Shown here: one piece after another, positions 1-5,124 of the stretch
Layout of the letters: each line of letters starts with the position of its first letter
Numbering within the stretch: the first letter of the stretch is position 1
Translations under genes and position numbers: made by a program
Assembly: GCA_017885365.1 (NCBI GenBank)
Contig: JAFNGD010000135.1
Location: 2,203-7,737 of the forward strand
Source: Nitrospirota bacterium
Lineage (GTDB): Bacteria; Nitrospirota; UBA9217
Direction: 5' to 3'
Length of the DNA stretch: 5,535 nucleotides
The notes under the pieces: generated by a model
Database searches by the model: none
Told to the model about the DNA's origin: nothing
Seen by the model: only the letters and a program-made list of their open reading frames with translations

Positions 1-6
1 CCCGCG

Positions 7-666
7 CTACTCGATCTTGATGATCCCTTTCTGGATCGAGAACTTGATCAGGCCGGCGCGGGAATGGATCTTGAGCTTTTCGCTGAGGTTGGTCTGGTGG
101 GCAATAACCGTTTTGACGCTGATGTTCAGGATGTCGGCCGCCTCCTTGTGGGTGTGGCCCTCGGCGATGAGCTTCAGCACCTGTTTTTCCCGGTCCGTTA
201 ACTGGTCGTAGGGGTCCTCCTGCGGCTCTCCCTTCTGTATCCCCAGATATCCATCCACGACCCCCGACGCAATCGACGGATGAACGTAGACCTTTCCCTC
301 CATCACGGACCGGATCGCCGTGAGGAGGTCTTCCCCGACCGCCTTCTTCAGGAGATATCCCGATGCGCCCGCCTTGAAGAACCGCTTGATGTACACCATG
401 TCCTCATACTGCGTCAGAACCAGGATCTTGACTCCGGGATGGGACTTCTTGATCTCGAGCGTGGCCTCGAGCCCGCCGAGCCGCGGCATGGATATGTCCA
501 TCAGCACGATGTCCGGTTTGGTCCGCTTCACGGCCTCGATGGCCTCCACGCCGTCGGCGGCCTCGCCCACGACCTCGAACTCCTCGGACATACCCAGGAA
601 CGAGGCGATGCCCTGGCGGACCATTGCGTGATCGTCGGCGATCAGGATCCTTGTTTTCTTTGTCAT
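7..666 (-). CDS. NarL/FixJ-family DNA-binding response regulator
   Basis: This is a cytoplasmic transcription regulator, predicted to be phosphorylated by the kinase encoded just upstream. Counting from the chosen ATG (219 aa), the receiver domain spans about residues 5-122. It has the acidic pair D11-D12, phosphoacceptor D57 in a VLMDISMP context, switch residue T85 and invariant K107. A LuxR-type helix-turn-helix covers about residues 155-215 (LTDREKQVLKLIAEG, then ISVKTVIAHQ). The length is normal for NarL/FixJ proteins. The reading frame is open further upstream, but the ATG at 666-664 has GGAGG 7 nt before it, while the ATG at 672-670 abuts that GGAGG too closely. This start leaves 2 nt after the kinase stop codon, so the two genes are probably translationally coupled. 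All phosphorylation residues are intact. Its targets cannot be read from the sequence; the cytochrome operon upstream is the obvious candidate. Confidence 0.95.
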   Translation of the reverse strand: MTKKTRILIADDHAMVRQGIASFLGMSEEFEVVGEAADGVEAIEAVKRTKPDIVLMDISMPRLGGLEATLEIKKSHPGVKILVLTQYEDMVYIKRFFKAGASGYLLKKAVGEDLLTAIRSVMEGKVYVHPSIASGVVDGYLGIQKGEPQEDPYDQLTDREKQVLKLIAEGHTHKEAADILNISVKTVIAHQTNLSEKLKIHSRAGLIKFSIQKGIIKIE

Positions 667-668
667 GG

Positions 669-2477
669 TCATACCTCCGGTGATAGCGGAACGGTGCACA
701 GGACCGTCGTGCCCCGGTCGGGGGTCGAGGAAATCTTCAGGGTCCCGTTCACCTGCGCCGCCCGCTCCTTCATACCCAGGATGCCGAGGCCCCTCCCCGT
801 CAGGGTGTTCTCGAACACCGTTTCCATATCGAACCCCGTCCCATCGTCCTCAATGGTCATCGTGAACAGCTTCTCGTCGTTCTTGATGTGGATGCTGACA
901 TTCTTTGCCCGCGCGTGCCGGGCGATGTTCGTGGTCACCTCCTGGATGATCCGGAAGAGCGTTACCTGGAGCTCGGGGCGCAGTTTGTCCTCCTCCAGTT
1001 CCTGGAGGTTCATGACGCAGTTGATGCCCCGTTCCTTCAGGTTCCGGTCGATGAGCCAGATGACCCCCGCCTCGAATCCCAGGTCGTCGAGGACCGTAGG
1101 CCGAAGGTTCTGGATGACCTTGGTCATTTCATTGATGACCAGCGTCACGGTTTCCTTCATGGTGGAGACCTTCAGTGGCGTGATCAGGTCCGGATGCAGT
1201 CTGCAGAACTCGATGTTCATGAGCAGGGCGGAGAGCGTCTGAAGCGATTCATCATGGAGCTCGCGCGCGATCCGCTTGCGCTCGTCTTCCTGCGACGTGA
1301 TGAGCTTGCGAAGGAGGGTCGCATTGACGACCTGTTTTTCCTCGATCTGGCGCGTCCGTTCCCGCACCCGTTGTTCGAGCTCCAGGTTCTGACGCTGGAT
1401 GCTGTCCAGCGAGGCGGCAAGCTTCAGGCGCATGTCATCAAAGCTTTGGGACAGGGTGCCGATCTCCTCGGTGCTCTCGATGTTCACTGCCTCACTCAGA
1501 TTGCCCCGGGCGATCCTTCCCGTTGCCTGGATGAGCTGCCGGACCGGCTTCACGATGCTCTTGCTCATCCCGAGGGCCAGCACGAATGATGTGGCCAGGG
1601 AAATGATGCCGAGCATGAGGAACCCTTGTTTCAGTGATTCGGAGGGGGCGTAGATGATGTCCTTGGGGAACCGGAAGGCCACGCCCCACGGCGCGAGATC
1701 GAGCGGAGTAAAGACCAGGACGTCTTCGGTCCTGCGCGCCGACTCCTTAGCGGCGGCATGGCAACGGTGGCACGTGGCAACGGCGCTTTTTTTCTGCGCG
1801 ATAAGCCTGCCCAGGAACTTGTTGTGGTCGATCCCGGTCAGGATGCTCTCGGGATGGTTCGAAGCGATGACGATCCCCTGGCTGTCCACCAGTTCGATAT
1901 TGGTCGTTTTCTCGGCTGCGATCGAGGTCAGGATCTGCGTGAACTGATAGTTCGTGGGGTCGATGAGCCCTCCGGCGGTCCCCACCACATCGCCGTTCCT
2001 GTTCTTCAAGGGAACGAGGGCGAAGATGACCTTCCGGCGGGACGGTTCCATGGTGAAGACGCTCGAGATGACGGGCCGCATGTCGCTCATGACCTTGCTC
2101 ACCGGCGGGATGCCGAGCATGTTGATGGACCAGCCCCCGCGGGGAGGGTATGTCAAGAGGACGTTCCCGATCTTGTCAAGAAGGAACACGCCGTCGGTGA
2201 AGATCGAGTAATGGTAGGCGGCTTTCAGCGCCTCCTGTTCCGGCGCCCAGTTGTTGTCCGTGATGTCGATCCGGTCGGACAGGGAAATGTCATAGAGGCG
2301 GGTCAGGTTCTCTTCGAGGATGTGGTCGATGGAGGTCCCGATGATCTTCGCCTCGGTGAGATGGTCCTCGTAGGACCGTTCAATGCTTTTTTCAATGTGG
2401 TAATAGCTCACCAGGCCTAGGCTGATGAGGATGATGAACACGCTGAGGAGGATGGAAACAATGATCCGCTTTTGCAT
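669..2477 (-). CDS. Membrane sensor histidine kinase (Cache-like sensor, HAMP, HisKA_3) with a CXXCH heme c motif in the sensor domain
   Basis: This 602-aa sensor kinase has transmembrane helix 1 at about residues 5-25 and an extracytoplasmic sensor at about 26-284 that looks Cache-like (segments such as GVFLLDKIGNVLLTYP and PWGVAFRFPKD). Helix 2 is at about 285-304, a HAMP linker at 305-357 and a coiled coil at 357-390. The HisKA_3 dimerisation segment carries phosphoacceptor H408 (ERKRIARELHDE). The ATPase domain has N517, the DDGTGFD box at 544-550 and the GRGLGILGMKER box at 561-572. The core is of the NarX/DegS type, matching the NarL-type partner. The sensor contains C236-H-R-C-H240, an exact heme c attachment motif on the periplasmic side, close to its end. 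That location is correct for cytochrome c maturation, so a covalently bound heme used for redox or gas sensing is a reasonable inference. The ATG is fixed by an in-frame TAA two codons upstream, but no clear Shine-Dalgarno sequence precedes it. Confidence 0.95.
   Translation of the reverse strand: MQKRIIVSILLSVFIILISLGLVSYYHIEKSIERSYEDHLTEAKIIGTSIDHILEENLTRLYDISLSDRIDITDNNWAPEQEALKAAYHYSIFTDGVFLLDKIGNVLLTYPPRGGWSINMLGIPPVSKVMSDMRPVISSVFTMEPSRRKVIFALVPLKNRNGDVVGTAGGLIDPTNYQFTQILTSIAAEKTTNIELVDSQGIVIASNHPESILTGIDHNKFLGRLIAQKKSAVATCHRCHAAAKESARRTEDVLVFTPLDLAPWGVAFRFPKDIIYAPSESLKQGFLMLGIISLATSFVLALGMSKSIVKPVRQLIQATGRIARGNLSEAVNIESTEEIGTLSQSFDDMRLKLAASLDSIQRQNLELEQRVRERTRQIEEKQVVNATLLRKLITSQEDERKRIARELHDESLQTLSALLMNIEFCRLHPDLITPLKVSTMKETVTLVINEMTKVIQNLRPTVLDDLGFEAGVIWLIDRNLKERGINCVMNLQELEEDKLRPELQVTLFRIIQEVTTNIARHARAKNVSIHIKNDEKLFTMTIEDDGTGFDMETVFENTLTGRGLGILGMKERAAQVNGTLKISSTPDRGTTVLCTVPLSPEV
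674..678 (-). promoter_or_regulatory. Ribosome binding site that decides the response regulator start
   Basis: GGAGG lies inside the last codons of the kinase gene, 7 nt before the ATG at 666-664. It favours that start over the ATG at 672-670, which directly follows GGAGGT, and over the in-frame ATG at 699-697. The arrangement implies translational coupling of kinase and regulator. Confidence 0.8.
1758..1772 (-). other. CXXCH heme c attachment motif in the kinase sensor domain
   Basis: The codons TGC CAC CGT TGC CAT encode C236, H237, R238, C239 and H240. They lie between sensor residues predicted to be outside the cytoplasm, in a basic, Ala-rich loop just before the last sensor strand (VLVFTPLDLAPWGV). 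CXXCH on the periplasmic side is the standard site for thioether attachment of heme c. Heme binding itself is inferred. A metal site or disulfide is the alternative. Confidence 0.7.
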
Positions 2478-2486
2478 AAGTTATGC
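2474..2486. repeat. Perfect 6-bp inverted repeat across the kinase start codon
   Basis: On the minus strand the sequence is GCATAACTTATGC: arms GCATAA and TTATGC around one central base. It contains the kinase ATG. It could be a small operator, a translation-control hairpin or chance. It touches the GC-rich inverted repeat at 2486-2510. Confidence 0.5.
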
Positions 2487-2510
2487 GCCCGGGCAGGGGT
2501 GCCCCGGGCG
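2486..2510. repeat. GC-rich inverted repeat in the kinase leader
   Basis: Perfect 8-bp arms CGCCCGGG (2486-2493) and CCCGGGCG (2503-2510) are separated by 9 nt. The right-hand half can also pair in a slipped register with one bulged base. No T-tract follows on either strand, so it does not look like a factor-independent terminator. Its place directly before the kinase start codon suggests an mRNA hairpin that could limit ribosome access. Confidence 0.55.
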
Positions 2511-2525
2511 GGTCAGTTGTGCATC

Positions 2526-2554
2526 ATAGTACCACACTTTCGGGGCTTCGTCGA
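2526..2554 (-). promoter_or_regulatory. Weak candidate sigma70-type promoter for the kinase/regulator pair
   Basis: On the minus strand, TCGACG (2549-2554; 4 of 6 match to TTGACA) is separated by 17 nt from TACTAT (2526-2531; 4 of 6 match to TATAAT). This would start transcription near 2519 and give a leader of about 40 nt. It is the best pair I found in the 134-nt gap between the cytochrome b and kinase genes, but both boxes are weak. Read-through from the cytochrome operon is also possible. Confidence 0.3.
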
Positions 2555-2611
2555 GCAGCGTGCGTCCACTGCCGCCGAGGCGGAGCCGGGAGGAGGGAAC
2601 GGCGAGGGGCG

Positions 2612-3364
2612 CTATGCCCCCCCGCCCTGATGCGATCCGGTATCGGGAGGATGGGTATGATGATGTTTCATGATCTCCTCGACGGGAACGTTCTCGATGC
2701 GCGCCAGCTCGAGCGGATGCTCGTGGACCATGCGTTCCCGGGAGATCTTCCCGGTAAAGATGCCCGTATCGAGGGGGAAGACCTCGGGGCTGAAGATCGA
2801 GTTGTAGATGTGCCAGGTCACGATGACCAGGAACGCGAGCAGCGCCTCATTCGAATGGGCCGCCTTTGCCGCCGGAATGACCTCGCCGGGCAGGAACCGG
2901 GCGACATTGACGGGGAACCAGAGGACCAGTCCCGTGGAGATCATCAGGAACCCGCCGGCAATGACGCCCCAGTACTCGAACTTCTGCTTATAGTCGTACC
3001 GGTCGCAGAGCGCGGGATGGTTCGTGATCCCGAAATAGTACCGCATGTTCTCCATGGCGTTCAAGAAGTCGTTCGCATTGACCATCATCGAAGCTGGCCA
3101 CCGCTTTTTGATGATACCGTAGATGCCCAGGGAGATATGTACGACAATAAGCAGGGCAAAGATGATCCCCGACCAGCGGTGGACCACCCGCAGGCTGTCC
3201 ACCCCCCCGATGGCATTGATGATCCAGTGGGACACCTTATATTCGTGAAATCGCTGCGAGAGCCCGGTGATCACCAGCAGGGTGAAGACCAGCGCATTGG
3301 CCTGGTGCTCCAGGATCCTGCCGATGCCGAACCTTTTTATGAACACATGAGATTTGTTTGCCAC
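2612..3364 (-). CDS. Diheme cytochrome b, formate dehydrogenase gamma (FdnI)/Ni-Fe hydrogenase cytochrome b type
   Basis: This 250-aa integral membrane protein is predicted to exchange electrons between the quinone pool and a periplasmic partner. Four hydrophobic segments lie at about residues 20-37, 62-83, 130-150 and 172-190. Membrane-associated histidines H20 (ILEHQ), H62 (VVHRW), H170 (AAHSNE) and H185 (VTWHIYN) have the order and spacing expected of the two b-heme ligand pairs in the FdnI family; H76 is a further candidate. The start is GTG, supported by GGAGG 7 nt upstream. The gene follows the 13-heme cytochrome gene by 39 nt, so the two probably form an operon and a complex: b-type quinol site plus periplasmic c-type wire. 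No formate dehydrogenase or hydrogenase catalytic gene is in the window, which argues against the classic partners. The C-terminus ends in a His-rich tail (KHHHTHPP). Exact subfamily is uncertain. Confidence 0.88.
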   Translation of the reverse strand: MANKSHVFIKRFGIGRILEHQANALVFTLLVITGLSQRFHEYKVSHWIINAIGGVDSLRVVHRWSGIIFALLIVVHISLGIYGIIKKRWPASMMVNANDFLNAMENMRYYFGITNHPALCDRYDYKQKFEYWGVIAGGFLMISTGLVLWFPVNVARFLPGEVIPAAKAAHSNEALLAFLVIVTWHIYNSIFSPEVFPLDTGIFTGKISRERMVHEHPLELARIENVPVEEIMKHHHTHPPDTGSHQGGGA

Positions 3365-3371
3365 GGCGATC

Positions 3372-3376
3372 CCTCC
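3372..3376 (-). promoter_or_regulatory. Ribosome binding site supporting the GTG start of cytochrome b
   Basis: TGAAGGAGG ends 7 nt before the GTG at 3364-3362. The same TGAAGGAGG string precedes the 13-heme cytochrome gene, which supports matched translation of the two genes. Confidence 0.8.
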
Positions 3377-3403
3377 TTCAGGGGAATGGTTGTTCTCTCC
3401 GGC

Positions 3404-4852
3404 TCACCGGTTGACCGCATACCGCCAGACGTGCAGCAGGATCTGTAGGATAAGCCCGATCAGCATGAACGGGATGAAGAACTTGTAGGTCAGGTTGATC
3501 AGGAACACGAGCGGCGCATTGGAGAGGCTCGGCTCGTAGTGGGAGAGCCACGCGTCCGGGAAATCCTCTGTGGCGCCGGCGTGGCATTTCTGACAGCGGT
3601 TCTTGAGGCGCGCCTTGACGATGTTCGTCGTCGGGCCCGTGGTCTTGGTGATGTCATGGATCCCGTGGCAGTCGACGCAGGTCGCGATGGCCTTACGCGT
3701 GCTGTCCGGCGCCGTCCCCTCCTTCTGGCGCCGGTAGAACTTCAGGGTCACGCCGTGGAAGTCCTGGAGATAAGAGTTCACGACGCCGGGGTAGAGGCCG
3801 TATTTCTTCATGAGCGTGCTGTTGCCGTGGCACTTGCCGCAGATCTCCGGGACCTTGTCCCGGTAGTCCTGTGTGTGGGCGCCCTGGATGCTGTGCGCCG
3901 TGTGGCAGTCGGCGCAGATGGGGACATCGGTGTTGTTCTCCTGCACCAGCGCTGTGCCGTGCACGCTCTTGGAATAGGTCGCGAAGATCTCCTGGTGGCA
4001 CCTGCCGCACCGCTTCGAGCTCTTGAGCTTGTCGGCCCGCGCCTGGAACACCGTGTGCGAGCCGTGACAGTCCGTGCAGACCGGCGCCTTCAGGTTCCCC
4101 TGGCTCAGGATCGTGTAATGGATGCTCTCCAGGGTCTTGGTGTACTTGTCGAAGTGACAGCGGCGGCACGCTTCGGCCTGGGCGATTGAAAAATCGCGGG
4201 TCGTATTGAAGTTCCGCTTGGGATGCTGGGTGGCGGAAAAGCCGAAATGGCAGTCGAAGCAGGCGAGCTTGGCATGGACCGACCCTTCCAGCGCGGCCGC
4301 ATCGACCTTCAGGGAGACCTTCTCTCCGTCCCGCAGGGTGATGCCCATGGCATGCTGGTGGCATCGCAGGCAGTGGTCCTTCTCGGAAACGAACTGCTTG
4401 CCGCCGGCAACGGATGTTACCGTGTGGGGATTATGGCAGCCCGAGCATACCGGGGCCTTGTTGCCTTTTGCCAAAAGCGACGCGTGGACCGGGGATTTTT
4501 TCAGCTGCTCCTCTGCATGGCACTGGCGGCACACGGATGAAGCCTTGCCGCTGTACTGTTCCCGGCTGCGGAACGTGCGTTGCGGGTGGTCCTTGGCCGA
4601 GAATTCCGCATGACAGGCTGAGCAGGAGAGGGATTGATGTGCCGACGCTTTGAATTTGTTCCCGTCGATGAAAGCATCAAGGACCTCACCGCTCGGGAAC
4701 TTGACCGTCAGCCCCCGCTCGCCATGGCATCCGAGACATGCCGTGGCATCCTCGTCCAACCCCGGCTCGGCGGACCTTCCCGGCCCCGGGGCTGTCAGCA
4801 ATGCGAACATCAGCAGCATAAGATACGGAAGAACACGGTTCCCTTCCCTCAT
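3404..4852 (-). CDS. Exported 13-heme c-type cytochrome with C-terminal membrane anchor
   Basis: This 482-aa protein begins with a signal peptide (basic MREGNR, hydrophobic core about 8-20, likely cleavage near A28). It carries 13 CXXCH motifs, with first Cys at 39, 77, 108, 136, 161, 198, 229, 259, 282, 313, 338, 392 and 420. A hydrophobic segment at about 447-474 should anchor it in the inner membrane with the hemes in the periplasm. Thirteen further histidines recur at equivalent places (72, 89, 123, 143, 193, 210, 245, 266, 298, 320, 366, 399, 438), enough for bis-histidine ligation of every heme. Residues 37-144 and 159-267 are a duplicated four-heme unit. Its job is probably periplasmic electron transfer from the cytochrome b encoded next. 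The pairing resembles the CbcBA-type quinol-oxidising gate of Geobacter, but heme number differs and orthology is not shown. The ATG has GGAGG 6 nt upstream. Confidence 0.95.
   Translation of the reverse strand: MREGNRVLPYLMLLMFALLTAPGPGRSAEPGLDEDATACLGCHGERGLTVKFPSGEVLDAFIDGNKFKASAHQSLSCSACHAEFSAKDHPQRTFRSREQYSGKASSVCRQCHAEEQLKKSPVHASLLAKGNKAPVCSGCHNPHTVTSVAGGKQFVSEKDHCLRCHQHAMGITLRDGEKVSLKVDAAALEGSVHAKLACFDCHFGFSATQHPKRNFNTTRDFSIAQAEACRRCHFDKYTKTLESIHYTILSQGNLKAPVCTDCHGSHTVFQARADKLKSSKRCGRCHQEIFATYSKSVHGTALVQENNTDVPICADCHTAHSIQGAHTQDYRDKVPEICGKCHGNSTLMKKYGLYPGVVNSYLQDFHGVTLKFYRRQKEGTAPDSTRKAIATCVDCHGIHDITKTTGPTTNIVKARLKNRCQKCHAGATEDFPDAWLSHYEPSLSNAPLVFLINLTYKFFIPFMLIGLILQILLHVWRYAVNR
4052..4378 (-). 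repeat. Internal duplication, copy B, four-heme module of the 13-heme cytochrome
   Basis: It encodes residues 159-267 with hemes 5-8, the counterpart of residues 37-144. A shorter related unit follows at about residues 280-322 (CGRCH, SVHGTA, PICADCHTAHSI), so the protein appears to have grown by repeated duplication. Confidence 0.8.
4421..4744 (-). repeat. Internal duplication, copy A, four-heme module of the 13-heme cytochrome
   Basis: It encodes residues 37-144 with hemes 1-4. It aligns with residues 159-267: CLGCH with CLRCH, then a short heme-free stretch, SAHQSLSCSACH with SVHAKLACFDCH, DHPQRTF with QHPKRNF, CRQCH with CRRCH, and KAPVCSGCHNPHTV with KAPVCTDCHGSHTV. The heme spacing and candidate distal histidines correspond. 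Confidence 0.8.
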
Positions 4853-4858
4853 TCTTCG

Positions 4859-4863
4859 CCTCC
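4859..4863 (-). promoter_or_regulatory. Ribosome binding site of the 13-heme cytochrome gene
   Basis: TGAAGGAGG ends 6 nt before the ATG at 4852-4850 and supports that start, which also leads directly into the signal peptide. Confidence 0.8.
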
Positions 4864-4867
4864 TTCA

Positions 4868-5034
4868 TCAAGATTGTAACGTGATAGACAGCGGATGCTA
4901 CGGAGGGTACCTGACCAGGTGCTCTCCGGTTTTTCCTCTCGTGCCGGTGCAAGCAGGAGTCATTGACCATATGCGCATCCCAGCCAGGACGCCACCGGGG
5001 AATTCCCGTCCAGCGCCATCATGATCCCTATGCT
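4868..5034 (-). other. Long untranslated leader of the cytochrome operon, contents unassigned
   Basis: If the promoter at 5042-5070 is real, about 180 nt are transcribed before the cytochrome start codon. The stretch holds a perfect palindrome GGGAATTCCC (4998-5007). It also holds a small hairpin with arms ACCTG and CAGGT (about 4909-4920) that could be enclosed by GGAG/CTCC pairing. I could not match it to a known riboswitch class and see no convincing coding sequence in it. Confidence 0.3.
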
Positions 5035-5041
5035 GATGTTC

Positions 5042-5070
5042 ACTATAGCAGAGAATCCCCTTCTTGCCAT
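5042..5070 (-). promoter_or_regulatory. Candidate sigma70-type promoter (extended -10) for the cytochrome operon
   Basis: On the minus strand, ATGGCA (5065-5070; 4 of 6 match to TTGACA) is followed after exactly 17 nt by TATAGT (5042-5047; 5 of 6 match to TATAAT). A TG one base before the -10 box gives the extended -10 form TGCTATAGT. Transcription would start near 5035 and leave a leader of about 180 nt before the cytochrome ATG. It is the best promoter-like match in the window and lies in its most AT-rich part. Confidence 0.55.
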
Positions 5071-5090
5071 AGGAAAAAATTCTTATTGCT

Positions 5091-5108
5091 CTAGGAATTA
5101 GTTCCTAG
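5091..5108. promoter_or_regulatory. Perfect 7-bp inverted repeat, candidate activator site
   Basis: Arms CTAGGAA (5091-5097) and TTCCTAG (5102-5108) are separated by 4 bp. The centre lies about 64 bp upstream of the start site predicted from the promoter at 5042-5070, where activators that contact RNA polymerase commonly bind. A third, imperfect half-site (ATAGGAA, 5069-5075) begins exactly 22 bp from the first and touches the -35 box. Alternatively it is the stem of a terminator for the gene ending at 5125. A six-T run does follow on the minus strand, but 12 nt beyond the stem, which is poor for a terminator. Confidence 0.45.
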
Positions 5109-5124
5109 TCCCCGGTGGATAGCA

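Noticed and set aside
664..699. Longer response regulator starting at 699 (230 aa)
   Set aside because: It would add 11 residues not needed for the receiver fold and overlap the kinase by 31 bases; GGAGG is correctly placed only for the ATG at 666.
280..1589. Long open frames on the plus strand opposite the regulator and kinase genes
   Set aside because: Their translations are low-complexity, rich in Arg, Ser, Asp and His and lack domain motifs. The minus strand carries complete, motif-rich proteins, so these are shadow frames in GC-rich DNA.
1758..2420. 220-codon plus-strand open frame opposite the kinase sensor
   Set aside because: It is the mirror of the sensor domain, has no supporting ribosome site that I see, and its composition matches antisense reading.
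2572..2583. GC hairpin CCGCC/GGCGG after the cytochrome b gene as a terminator
   Set aside because: The stem is 5 bp with a 2-nt loop and there is no T-tract on the minus strand after it.
2483..3448. 321-codon plus-strand open frame opposite cytochrome b
   Set aside because: The minus strand encodes a clear four-helix cytochrome b here; the plus product has no membrane or enzyme motifs.
3539..4364. Open frames on both strands overlapping the 13-heme cytochrome gene
   Set aside because: They lack CXXCH periodicity and look like out-of-frame readings of a strongly coding cytochrome gene.
3404..4852. Assignment as NrfH/NapC, or as a pentaheme or octaheme nitrite reductase
   Set aside because: There are 13 motifs, a C-terminal rather than N-terminal anchor, and no CXXCK catalytic heme motif.
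4873..4878. TACAAT on the minus strand as a second -10 box for the cytochrome gene
   Set aside because: No acceptable -35 box lies 16-18 nt upstream, and a transcript starting there would begin almost at the ribosome site.
4868..5034. Known riboswitch (cyclic di-GMP, cobalamin, TPP, SAM, fluoride) in the cytochrome leader
   Set aside because: I compared it with the conserved cores I remember and found none; a c-di-GMP element would have been attractive but its GAAA-capped helix and core are not there.
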